Positions 1-7,007 of a stretch of DNA of 15,664 nucleotides are shown piece by piece. Every line of letters starts with the position of its first letter. Positions within the stretch are counted from its first letter, which is position 1. This DNA comes from Candidatus Atribacteria bacterium. GTDB lineage: Bacteria; Atribacterota; Atribacteria; Atribacterales; Atribacteraceae. The stretch spans positions 1 through 15,664 of the forward strand of contig PWXL01000130.1 in assembly GCA_003561145.1 (NCBI GenBank), read 5' to 3'. The notes beneath the pieces are model-generated. The model had not been told where the DNA came from, ran no database searches, and worked only from the letters and a program-made list of their open reading frames with translations. The position numbers and the translations under genes are program-made.

Positions 1-58
1 AACCCGCGATCTCCAACGTGACAGGCTGGCGTGTTTGACCAGGCTACACCACGACCCC
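1..58 (-). tRNA. tRNA-Asp (GTC), 3' part beyond the window edge
   Basis: The reverse complement folds as a tRNA up to position T55. The 5' acceptor strand GGGGTCG lies at 58-52, followed by T8 and G9. The D-stem GTGT pairs with ACAC, with GG in the D-loop. The anticodon stem CCAGC pairs with GTTGG, including one G-T pair, around the loop CTGTCAC, which gives anticodon GTC (Asp). The variable loop AGATC and the T-stem 5' strand GCGGG followed by TT reach base 1. The T-loop, the 3' acceptor strand and the CCA end lie outside. A promoter about 30 bp upstream supports independent transcription. Confidence 0.9.
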
Positions 59-86
59 GCATATAGGTTCCCTTCAAGTATGTACC

Positions 87-115
87 ATTGTAATGGTATC
101 CTGGCGTTTTGGCAA
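87..115 (-). promoter_or_regulatory. Promoter of tRNA-Asp with a palindromic -10 region
   Basis: On the minus strand, TTGCCA (115-110) and TACAAT (92-87) are separated by 17 bp. Transcription would start near 80, about 22 bases before the mature tRNA 5' end. The -10 box sits inside a perfect inverted repeat, TACCATT-gt-AATGGTA on the plus strand (83-98). The promoter lies just downstream of the octanoyl/lipoyl transferase stop codon. Confidence 0.65.
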
Positions 116-121
116 GAGTCC

Positions 122-140
122 AAAAAGGATTTCTCATCCT
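122..140 (-). terminator. Weak intrinsic terminator overlapping the end of the gcv operon
   Basis: On the minus strand AGGAT-GAGAA-ATCCT forms a 5-bp stem with a 5-base loop and runs into TTTTT then GG. The stop codon of the transferase gene lies within the hairpin. The stem is short and AT-ended, so termination may be partial. Its position between the operon and the tRNA promoter makes it plausible. Confidence 0.35.
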
Positions 141-937
141 GTCTCTTTTCCCATGATAAAAGATGAACCGGGAAAATAGTGAGTACGCATTAAATCAGCC
201 GAGCAGGCTATTTCTTCCTCTATCCAGCCTTGTCTGCGAAACATAACACTCCACTCCCTTGCGAAGCTTTCCAAGAAAGTGTCAATGAGGGTATCCCGTT
301 CCGGAACACGGTTCAGTATCTCATCAAGTGCCAGTAAATTGTGCGAGAGCTCACGCAGGACTGTATCAGCATCATGAAAACCCCCTGCTATCTCTTTGCG
401 ATCGGCAGACAGGATACAAGACCCCTGAAAGAGTGTTCCTCCCTTATTTCGTGCCTGGGCAACCCCGATAAGTTTTTTCCCCTTTACCGTTATTTCATGA
501 GCCGCGTTAAGAGAAAAACAATAAGGAGAAGCCAGGTATGGCTGGTTCAGTGTTTCTTGATCTGGTGTGATGCCGAGTATTTCTAAAAATAACAATAATA
601 CCTGCCGCAGTTTTTCGTAAGATTCCGCCGGTGTGTACCCTGCACCAAAAAAGAAAGGCGGAAGGAACATACTGAATGTGACTTCATGATGATGAAGAAT
701 GGCACGGCCCCCGGTTGGCCGCCGAACGAGGGGTATAGAACGGTGTTCAAGGTGTATAATATCTAAACTTTCTACCTTTTGGAGCTTACCTATCGTCAGG
801 GTCGGCTTATCCCATTGAAAGAAACGTACAGTCGGTGGTATATCACCTTCAACAGCCAAATCAAGCATGGCCTGATCCCGGCTCATATTTTCAAATCCGG
901 TGAGGGGTGGATCAAGAACGAGCCTGAGAGTATCCAA
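134..937 (-). CDS. Lipoate-protein ligase A / LipM-type octanoyltransferase family protein
   Basis: A 267-residue cofactor transferase that attaches a lipoyl or octanoyl group to a lysine of an acceptor such as GcvH. The family signature RRPTGGRAI is at 72-80, followed by HHHEVTFS. The GKKLIGVAQ segment (153-161) carries the family lysine, and QGSCIL (171-176) matches the usual Q-H-G-S-I-L. C140 in YCFSLNAAHEI aligns with the acyl-carrying cysteine of Bacillus LipM, which favours an octanoyltransferase over an ATP-dependent ligase, though sequence alone does not settle this. The start is TTG at 937 with AAGGAAG upstream. The next in-frame Met (M18) would remove conserved N-terminal sequence (LRLVLDPPLTGFEN). 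It begins two bases after the gcvH stop, so H-protein is its likely acceptor. No lipoyl synthase (LipA) is in the window. Confidence 0.85.
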   Translation of the reverse strand: MDTLRLVLDPPLTGFENMSRDQAMLDLAVEGDIPPTVRFFQWDKPTLTIGKLQKVESLDIIHLEHRSIPLVRRPTGGRAILHHHEVTFSMFLPPFFFGAGYTPAESYEKLRQVLLLFLEILGITPDQETLNQPYLASPYCFSLNAAHEITVKGKKLIGVAQARNKGGTLFQGSCILSADRKEIAGGFHDADTVLRELSHNLLALDEILNRVPERDTLIDTFLESFAREWSVMFRRQGWIEEEIACSADLMRTHYFPGSSFIMGKETG

Positions 938-939
938 TC

Positions 940-1326
940 TCAGTCTTCTTCCTTAACATGCACTCGATAGTCTTCTTCATTGAGAAGACCGTTGAAATCT
1001 TCTCCCGTATCCGGCTGTATAAGGCAAATCCAACCTTTTCCATACGGGTCCTTGTTGATCACTTCAGGTGTACTGTCCAATTCCTTGTTCACCTCAACAA
1101 TTTCTCCCTTGAGAGGGGCGTACAGATTGGAAACGGTCTTGATCGATTCCACATCACCGAGGCGGTCCCCACGTTCCACTTTTTCTCCCACCTGGGGGAG
1201 TTCGACGAAAATGACATCACCCAGCTCTTGCTGGGCAAAGTCTGTTATGCCGCAGCGTGCCAGACTGTCTTCACGTTTCACCCAAAAATGCTCCCGAGTG
1301 TAGTACAACCCTTTCGGTATATCCAC
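940..1326 (-). CDS. gcvH: Glycine cleavage system H protein
   Basis: The lipoyl carrier of the glycine cleavage complex, which shuttles the aminomethyl group and reducing equivalents between P-, T- and L-proteins. At 128 residues it has normal family length. The lipoylation site is K63 in VESIKTVSNLYAPLKGEIVEVN-type sequence (59-80), and the N-terminal HFWVKRED and GITDFAQQELGDVIFVELP segments are typical. The start is GTG at 1326, with AGGAGG seven bases upstream. It lies 21 bp after gcvT and directly before the lipoyl/octanoyl transferase that probably modifies it, in the nfnAB-lpd-gcvT-gcvH operon. Confidence 0.97.
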   Translation of the reverse strand: MDIPKGLYYTREHFWVKREDSLARCGITDFAQQELGDVIFVELPQVGEKVERGDRLGDVESIKTVSNLYAPLKGEIVEVNKELDSTPEVINKDPYGKGWICLIQPDTGEDFNGLLNEEDYRVHVKEED

Positions 1327-1347
1327 AGTGTTTCCTCCTTTGTGAGG

Positions 1348-2436
1348 TTATGAAACAAAAGGCAAGGGAACAATTCGAGCTTCCACCCTGGTCCGGGGCA
1401 CTGAAACAATGACAGTTTCTCCTATACCCCCATAGGATTCAGTGATAAGGCCCATCGCCAGATTTTTCTGCAAACGAAATGAATAATTACCTGAGGTAAC
1501 ATAGCCGCAGGGTATACCCTGCGGGCTTTGGATGGGAAAACCACAACGGGGAATCCTTCTCCCTTCAACTTCCAAACCCACCAGCTTTTTTTTCGATCCT
1601 TGTTTGTGTTCGAGTACAAGTGGTTTGCGTCCTATAAAATCTTCTTTTTCCCAGTCTATGAGGTCAGGTCTTCCCAGTTCCAAAGGACTCACTGTTTCAT
1701 CAAACTCGGCTCCATATAAAGGAAAAGCCGCTTCGAAGCGCAGAAGATCCCTCACCGCAAATCCACAAAGCTTCCCTTGCAGAGCAGCAACCGCATCCAA
1801 CAATGTACACCAGAGACTTTCTCCCAGCCCCCTCTCCCCCCGGATTTCCAAACCGTCCAGGCGGGAAAAGCTCATACGGGCGACTGAACATTCGTGTTCT
1901 TGAAAACGTACTCTCTGTGTCCCGAAGCGAGGGAGGTACGCAATATCCCAGCAAAATACCTCTTTTATTGCCGATACACTTTCAGGTCCTTGTATGGATA
2001 TCAGAAATTGGTTTTCTGTCAGATCGCGTAACCCGGCTGTGCATGGGCGCTGCCTTGCAAGCGAATTCAGCCATGCAACCACCCTCTCCCGCCCGCCGGC
2101 ATTGGTGAGGACCAGCCAGCGATCCTCCATTTCGTGGAATATCACGACCCCATCCACGATACCTCCCCGCTGGTTTAACAAAAAAGTAAAACGGCCTTCT
2201 CCCACGGGAAGTCCCCTCATGGATCGTGAAGATACCCATTCCAGGAAATCTTCTCCACCAGGCCCATGGACAAGCACTTTTCCCAAGTGTGAAATATCGA
2301 AAACTCCCCAACCCCTCAGGCAGTCGAAGTACTCCTCCTGAATACCGCTGTAAAAGAGAGGAACCTGCCAACCTGCGAAATCTCCCATGCGCACATGAGA
2401 CTCGCGGTGTATGCAGGCAAGGGGTAATTTCTTCAT
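1348..2436 (-). CDS. gcvT: Aminomethyltransferase, glycine cleavage T protein
   Basis: Transfers the methylene carbon of the H-protein-bound aminomethyl group to tetrahydrofolate, releasing ammonia. At 362 residues it has full family length. Visible signatures are DFAGWQVPLFYSGI (19-32), VFDISHLGKVLVHGP (45-59) and GGIVDGVVIF (91-100), where D95 matches the catalytic aspartate of the family, plus FIGRKPL and a C-terminal barrel ending RIVPLPFV. Part of the central region (SPLELGRPDLIDWEKEDF) is more divergent than usual but in register. The ATG at 2436 follows AAGGAA by about ten bases. It lies 15 bp after lpd and 21 bp before gcvH. A methylating-enzyme paralogue is possible, but adjacent gcvH and lpd make T-protein much more likely. 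Confidence 0.95.
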   Translation of the reverse strand: MKKLPLACIHRESHVRMGDFAGWQVPLFYSGIQEEYFDCLRGWGVFDISHLGKVLVHGPGGEDFLEWVSSRSMRGLPVGEGRFTFLLNQRGGIVDGVVIFHEMEDRWLVLTNAGGRERVVAWLNSLARQRPCTAGLRDLTENQFLISIQGPESVSAIKEVFCWDIAYLPRFGTQRVRFQEHECSVARMSFSRLDGLEIRGERGLGESLWCTLLDAVAALQGKLCGFAVRDLLRFEAAFPLYGAEFDETVSPLELGRPDLIDWEKEDFIGRKPLVLEHKQGSKKKLVGLEVEGRRIPRCGFPIQSPQGIPCGYVTSGNYSFRLQKNLAMGLITESYGGIGETVIVSVPRTRVEARIVPLPFVS

Positions 2437-2451
2437 AAGGTAGGCTTTCCT

Positions 2452-3840
2452 TCACGGGGAATGCAAGGGATTCCCGAAAACCCCCTCGGCAGCTTCCATC
2501 ACCACCTCAGCCAGGGTAGGATGAGCGTGTATAGTCCTGCTGACCTCTTCGGGAGTGCATTCGATCTGCATAGCCAGGGTAAGTTCTGCAATCAAATCCG
2601 TAGCGTGGTGCCCGATTATGTGTGCTCCGAGTATTTCTTCACTCTCGCGATCAGCCACGATTTTTACCAGGCCGTCTGTCTCCCCCTCGAGCAGGGCTCT
2701 ACCACTGGGCCGGAATGGAAACCTGCCCACAACAGGTTCATATTTTTTCTCTTTGGCTTCTTTCTCAGTCAAGCCAACTGAAGCTACTTCCGGTACGGTG
2801 AATATAACTCCGGGAACCGCACGATAATCCATCTGTACATCGCCGCCGGCAATGTTGTGTACGGCCACTTCCGCTTCCTTGTAAGCGACATGAGCCAAAA
2901 GGTACTTACCGTTCACGTCCCCACAGGCATAGATATGAGGAACAGACGTGCGCATCTTTGCGTTTGTCTCCACCATCTTCCCGGAAAGCTTCACACCGGC
3001 GGCTTTGAGCCCCAATCCCTCGGTGTACGGTTCCCGTCCGGTGGCGACAAGAACATAAGGAGCAGAGACACTCTGTTTTTTCCCTTCATGCACATAGTGA
3101 ACGACGAGCTCTTGTTTTTTCTCAATCTTTTCCACACGGGCAGAGGTATGAATGTTCAAACCCTTCTTTTGTAAAAGATCCACGAGCATCGAGGATATCT
3201 CATGATCAGTGGTAGGAAGAATATGTGGAAGCATTTCCACAATCTCTACCTGGGCTCCGAAGGCATTGTAAATACACGCCATTTCCATCCCGATATATCC
3301 CCCGCCAATGACTACCAACTTCTCTGGAATTTCTCTTAATTCCAGTGCTTCATCACTGTCAATCACACCTGGGAGGTCGGCACCTTCGACCGGTAATGAC
3401 GCACTTACTGAACCCGTAGCTATAATCACCGATTCAAACCGTATGTGCTCATTCCCGCCCTTTCTCTTTTGTACCTCAACCGTGTGAGGGTCAAGAAAGG
3501 ATGCAAAACCCTCCACAGTTTCTACAGCGGATTTTTTTAATAAGTACCGCACCCCACCGGTCAGCTGTTTCACTACCTTATCTTTACGGGCCTGCACTTT
3601 CTCCCAGTCGAAACCTTCCAGTGTGGCTCGAATGCCAAAGTCAGAGGCACGTTTCGCGAGGTGAGCAACCTCCTGGGCGCGGTAAAGAGCTTTCGTGGGT
3701 ATACATCCCCGGTTCAGGCAGGTTCCGCCAAGATCACGATCTTCCACCAATATCACCCGGCTTCCCTGCTGAGCGGCTCGAATGGACCCAGCATATCCCG
3801 CTGGTCCCCCTCCTATCACCAATACTTCGGTTTGTATCAT
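2452..3840 (-). CDS. lpd: Dihydrolipoyl dehydrogenase (L-protein)
   Basis: A FAD enzyme that reoxidises dihydrolipoyl-H-protein and reduces NAD+. At 462 residues it is full length. The N-terminal FAD motif is VIGGGPAGYAGSIRAAQ (8-24). The redox-active disulfide is C41 and C46 in GGTCLNRGCIPTKAL. The second dinucleotide fold VVIGGGYIGMEMA ends in an acidic residue (VEIVEM), consistent with NAD rather than NADP. The C-terminal catalytic pair is H440 and E445 in HAHPTLAEVV. The start ATG at 3840 follows GGAGGT with ideal spacing. It lies six bases after nfnB and 15 before gcvT, so it most likely serves glycine cleavage; sharing with another 2-oxoacid complex cannot be excluded. Confidence 0.96.
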   Translation of the reverse strand: MIQTEVLVIGGGPAGYAGSIRAAQQGSRVILVEDRDLGGTCLNRGCIPTKALYRAQEVAHLAKRASDFGIRATLEGFDWEKVQARKDKVVKQLTGGVRYLLKKSAVETVEGFASFLDPHTVEVQKRKGGNEHIRFESVIIATGSVSASLPVEGADLPGVIDSDEALELREIPEKLVVIGGGYIGMEMACIYNAFGAQVEIVEMLPHILPTTDHEISSMLVDLLQKKGLNIHTSARVEKIEKKQELVVHYVHEGKKQSVSAPYVLVATGREPYTEGLGLKAAGVKLSGKMVETNAKMRTSVPHIYACGDVNGKYLLAHVAYKEAEVAVHNIAGGDVQMDYRAVPGVIFTVPEVASVGLTEKEAKEKKYEPVVGRFPFRPSGRALLEGETDGLVKIVADRESEEILGAHIIGHHATDLIAELTLAMQIECTPEEVSRTIHAHPTLAEVVMEAAEGVFGNPLHSP

Positions 3841-3846
3841 TTTTTC

Positions 3847-5262
3847 TTACCTCCACTGGGGAAATGTGTCAGGGTCCTGAAAAAACCGGTCAATGGAACG
3901 GGCTGCCTGTTTCCCGGCTCCCATGGCCGAAATCCCCGTAGCCGCCCCGGTCACAATATCTCCACCGGCGAACATTCCCCGCCTGCTGGTTGCTCCTGTT
4001 TCAGGGTCGGTTTCTATATATCCTCTCCTGTTCAAAGTAAGATCCGGCATGGTTTCCAACAAGAGTGGATTCGGTCCCTGACCGATAGCAACCACCACCG
4101 TGTCTATTGGTATAACATACTCTGATCCCTCAATAGGTACGGGACGGCGTCGGCCCGATTCATCCGGCTCCCCCAATTCCATCTCAATGCACTCTATCCC
4201 TGTCACCCAACCGTTCTGATTGCCCAGGAAACGTACAGGATTTGTGAGGATAATACAGTTGATTCCCTCTTCCTCTGCCCTTTCGACTTCTTCAACCCGG
4301 GCAGGCATTTCATTTTTTGTGCGGCGGTATACAAGACACACTTCATCAGCACCCAGCCGAACAGCTGTACGGGCTGAGTCCATCGCCACGTTTCCTCCTC
4401 CGATTACCGCCACTCTCCTGCCTATTTTTATGGGAGTATCGTATTCAGGAAAACGGTACCCCTTCATAAGGTTAGAACGGGTGAGAAACTCGTTGGCCGA
4501 GTAAATTCCGTTCATATTCTCACCGGGAAGCTCCATGAAGTAGGGCAAACCAGCGCCTGTTCCGATGAAAAAGGCTCCAAATCCTTCTTCCGCAAGATCA
4601 TCCACTGTCACGCTTCTGCCTATTACCGTACTCAGTTCAAGCTCCACCCCCAGGCTTCTCACATAATCCACTTCTCCGAAAACTATGGATTTTGGAAGGC
4701 GGAATTCGGGGATGCCGTAAACCAGCACTCCCCCCGGAGCGTGAAATGCTTCGAAAAGAGTCACTCCATAGCCCATTTTGGCCAGGTCACCCGCACAGGT
4801 AAGACCCGCTGGACCTGCGCCGATTACGGCAATTTTTTTTCCATTGGGAGAAGAACGGGAAGGTGTGCGTACGCCGCGGTCACGCTCATAATCCGCAATA
4901 AAACGTTCAATATATCCTACGGCTATTGGTTCTCCCTTCTTGCCCAGCACACACTCACGCTCACACTGTTCTTCTTGGGGACACACCCTGCCGCATATGG
5001 CGGGCAGGCTGTTTTTCTCTTTCATCTTTTGCACAGCTTGATCAAATTTTCCTTCCGCGATCAAGGCAATGAAAGCCGGTATATCGATTTCCACCGGGCA
5101 TCCCCGCATACACAATGGTCTTTTACACTGCAGACAACGCCTGGCTTCCTCCACGGCCGCCCATTCTTCCAACCCGGTGGGGACCTCGTCAAAATCCCTG
5201 ATCCGCTCCCTCACCGGCCGCTGCGGCATTTTGGGTCGACCCTTAAACTTATCTTGTGACAC
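3847..5262 (-). CDS. nfnB: NADH-dependent ferredoxin:NADP+ oxidoreductase, large subunit NfnB
   Basis: Large flavoprotein subunit of the electron-bifurcating transhydrogenase NfnAB, which couples NADPH oxidation to reduction of NAD+ and ferredoxin, or the reverse. It is 471 residues from the chosen start. The N-terminal iron-sulfur domain has C43, C46, C51, C55 and C90, C94, C100, C104. The FAD motif IAVIGAGPAGLTCAGDLA follows (about 144-161), then a second dinucleotide motif VAVIGGGNVAMDSARTA and a C-terminal FAD segment GMFAGGDIVTGA. The protein resembles glutamate synthase small subunit (GltD), but the overlapping NfnA-type partner and absence of a GltB subunit support Nfn. The start is GTG at 5262, nine bases after AGGAGG; the longer TTG-started frame would place that site inside the gene. 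It overlaps nfnA by 14 bp, suggesting translational coupling. Confidence 0.92.
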   Translation of the reverse strand: MSQDKFKGRPKMPQRPVRERIRDFDEVPTGLEEWAAVEEARRCLQCKRPLCMRGCPVEIDIPAFIALIAEGKFDQAVQKMKEKNSLPAICGRVCPQEEQCERECVLGKKGEPIAVGYIERFIADYERDRGVRTPSRSSPNGKKIAVIGAGPAGLTCAGDLAKMGYGVTLFEAFHAPGGVLVYGIPEFRLPKSIVFGEVDYVRSLGVELELSTVIGRSVTVDDLAEEGFGAFFIGTGAGLPYFMELPGENMNGIYSANEFLTRSNLMKGYRFPEYDTPIKIGRRVAVIGGGNVAMDSARTAVRLGADEVCLVYRRTKNEMPARVEEVERAEEEGINCIILTNPVRFLGNQNGWVTGIECIEMELGEPDESGRRRPVPIEGSEYVIPIDTVVVAIGQGPNPLLLETMPDLTLNRRGYIETDPETGATSRRGMFAGGDIVTGAATGISAMGAGKQAARSIDRFFQDPDTFPQWR

Positions 5263-6103
5263 GGGTTGGTTCCTCCTCAACCTTTTTCATGCGCCATATT
5301 TCCATAGCCCGCTGCTCTTCGTCCAAATACGTTCTCTGGCGGGCCATCAGTTCATCATAATCAACCTGGTGACCATCAAAAACAGGACCATCTACGCAAG
5401 TGAATTTGCATTCCTTGTTTACGGTCCCCCTGCAGCATCCACACATGCCTGTCCCATCAACCATTATGGGATTGAGGCTGACCAAGGTAGGAATCGAAAA
5501 CTTTTTCGTAAGCAAACTTACCATTTTCATCATGATGAGCGGTCCTACCGCCACTACGAGATCTACCTGTTCCTCTTTCACAACACGTTCCAGCACCTGG
5601 GTAACAAATCCTTTTTCCCCATACGTACCGTCATCAGTAGTGACATGGAGTTCATCACTCACCGAGCGCATCTCTCGTTCCCAGAAGATAAGATCAGCCG
5701 TCCGTGCACCTATGATGGATGTGACGCGATTCCCCAGCATTGAAAGCGCCCGTGCCTTGGGATATATAGGAGCAATACCTACACCTCCGCCTACACAAAC
5801 CACGTGACCGAATTGTCTCTCTTCGATTTCACGACCCAACGGACCGACAAAATCCAGTATTTCATCTCCTTCTTCCATCTCACCCAGATGCAGGGTACTC
5901 TTACCCACTTCTTGAAAAATAATGGTTACCGTCCCTGCGTCAGGATCATAATCTGCGATGGTAAGGGGTATGCGTTCACCCTGTTCATGAAAGCGAATGA
6001 CAACGAACTGCCCGGGTTTTGCTTTTTTCGCTACCCGGGGGGCTTCCACCACCATCAGCTTGATCTGGGGAGTCAAGACTTCCTTCACCAATATTTGTGC
6101 CAC
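5249..6103 (-). CDS. nfnA: NADH-dependent ferredoxin:NADP+ oxidoreductase, small subunit NfnA
   Basis: Small subunit of NfnAB, carrying the bifurcation partner FAD, the NAD(H) site and a [2Fe-2S] cluster. It is 284 residues from the chosen start, similar to known NfnA. The FAD domain has KPGQFVVIRFHEQGERIPLTI (29-49), and the NAD domain has VCVGGGVGIAPIYP (102-115). The C-terminal cluster region MVDGTGMCGCCRGTV has C221, C223 and C224, then C232 and C236 in CKFTCVDGPVFDGHQVD, typical of NfnA and PyrK-like subunits. The start GTG at 6103 has GGGAGG eight bases upstream. A longer frame from 6151 would add 16 residues with no family resemblance. It is the first gene of the operon, transcribed from the promoter at 6194-6223. 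Confidence 0.93.
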   Translation of the reverse strand: MAQILVKEVLTPQIKLMVVEAPRVAKKAKPGQFVVIRFHEQGERIPLTIADYDPDAGTVTIIFQEVGKSTLHLGEMEEGDEILDFVGPLGREIEERQFGHVVCVGGGVGIAPIYPKARALSMLGNRVTSIIGARTADLIFWEREMRSVSDELHVTTDDGTYGEKGFVTQVLERVVKEEQVDLVVAVGPLIMMKMVSLLTKKFSIPTLVSLNPIMVDGTGMCGCCRGTVNKECKFTCVDGPVFDGHQVDYDELMARQRTYLDEEQRAMEIWRMKKVEEEPTRVTR

Positions 6104-6193
6104 CGTGACATCCTCCCTTGTTATCCACTGCGGTAAATAATATTCATCCACTCAACGCTCAAGCTACACCTTTCTGTCGTGAAGCCAAAATGC

Positions 6194-6223
6194 ATTATAC
6201 CGGAAATGTACCGGAAAAGACAA
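6194..6223 (-). promoter_or_regulatory. Promoter of the nfnAB-lpd-gcvTH operon
   Basis: On the minus strand, TTGTCT (6223-6218) and a perfect TATAAT (6199-6194) are separated by 18 bp. Transcription would begin near 6187, giving a leader of about 84 bases to the nfnA GTG. The spacer is filled by a tandem repeat listed separately. I looked in this leader for glycine-riboswitch conserved elements and saw none. The 215 bp between tenA and nfnA hold no other gene. Confidence 0.7.
6198..6219 (-). repeat. Two tandem 11-bp repeats inside the nfnA promoter, probable operator
   Basis: On the plus strand TACCGGAAATG (6198-6208) is followed directly by TACCGGAAAAG (6209-6219), identical at 10 of 11 positions. 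On the transcribed strand this puts two TTTCCGGTA units one helical turn apart between -35 and -10, touching both boxes. A dimeric or tandem-binding regulator on one DNA face would block RNA polymerase here. The regulator is not identifiable from the window. Confidence 0.5.
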
Positions 6224-6318
6224 TTCGTAACTACCCAGGAGGCAGGCTGAGGAGTCAAAATAAAGCAGTAAACTTGATGCTCTCCTATCGGCCAATCACA
6301 TGAGTACTTCCAATTCCG

Positions 6319-6960
6319 TCATAAAGAAGTTTCTGATTCCTCCCAAAAAGCGTACTCAAAACGACACCCTTGTAAAAAGAGCGCAAGGGCTCTTGCATAA
6401 GCAGCATCTGTCATTCCTGCGGCGAGCGAATCGAGCATATCGATATACTCCCGCACCAGTACTTGGTATGAATCATCCAGATACGCCTCAAGCCACATAC
6501 GGTAGATATCCGGTATATTCGGTCCCGCTTCCCTCCGCCGGAGTACGGCAATTTCCCGGTAGCTTACCACACAGGGGGCCAAGGCGGTGAAAAAATCACG
6601 TTCATTTCCACGCAAAGCAGTAAAGAAAAGGAATCTGCCATACTCACGGGCACACCTTCCTGTGGGGTAGCGGTGAAAACCACCCTCTCTTTCCAACGCT
6701 TCGTGCATGACCACCTCTCCCTCAACCGTTCCATGGAGAAGCCGTACCGCGAAAAAACGGACATTCCTGTGGTTCGTACGGGCAACTACCATACCAAGGG
6801 CTGCCAGGAGTTCGTCCAGGTAGTAATCATCCTGACTGAGATAATAATGAAATTTTTTCTTGGAAAGGCTCCCGTTTACGAGTTTTCGCGGGAATGGATG
6901 ATCCAAGAGAACCTGCCATTCATGTGCCGCTTCAGTCCGCAAACGGGAAAAAAAACTCAT
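6319..6960 (-). CDS. tenA: TenA/thiaminase II family protein
   Basis: A 213-residue all-helical TenA-family protein. Characterised members hydrolyse aminopyrimidine breakdown products of thiamine so that the pyrimidine can be salvaged. HPFPRKLVNGSL (21-32) and YYLSQDDYYLDEL (39-51) match the N-terminal signature, with D44 in the substrate-binding position. C130 in LAPCVVSYREI matches the catalytic cysteine of Bacillus TenA, and E202 in RFEYAFW matches its catalytic glutamate. These residues suggest the Cys-containing, active TenA type. The ATG at 6960 follows GAGGT by six bases. It lies 47 bp after ykuK and is probably co-transcribed with it. No other thiamine gene or TPP riboswitch is nearby, so a divergent substrate is possible. 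Confidence 0.88.
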   Translation of the reverse strand: MSFFSRLRTEAAHEWQVLLDHPFPRKLVNGSLSKKKFHYYLSQDDYYLDELLAALGMVVARTNHRNVRFFAVRLLHGTVEGEVVMHEALEREGGFHRYPTGRCAREYGRFLFFTALRGNERDFFTALAPCVVSYREIAVLRRREAGPNIPDIYRMWLEAYLDDSYQVLVREYIDMLDSLAAGMTDAAYARALALFLQGCRFEYAFWEESETSL

Positions 6961-7007
6961 AAGGATACCTCACCCCACATACTCTTCGTAGAAAGAGAAA
7001 AAGGATC

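Noticed and set aside
3847..5262. Glutamate synthase small subunit (GltD)
   Set aside because: Sequence similarity is strong, but there is no GltB-type large subunit, and the gene overlaps a typical NfnA partner.
5069..5743. 224-codon plus-strand frame
   Set aside because: It spans the junction of nfnA and nfnB in antisense and has no family resemblance; both minus-strand genes are well supported.
6104..6187. Glycine riboswitch before the glycine cleavage operon
   Set aside because: The leader is only about 84 bases and shows none of the conserved glycine-aptamer segments that I looked for.
6224..6318. Terminator after tenA
   Set aside because: Only a 4-bp AGCA-TGCT stem precedes a T-rich stretch; too weak to call.
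6961..7007. TPP riboswitch upstream of tenA
   Set aside because: The gap is 47 bp and contains only a ribosome site; no CUGAGA-type element is seen here or in the ykuK leader.
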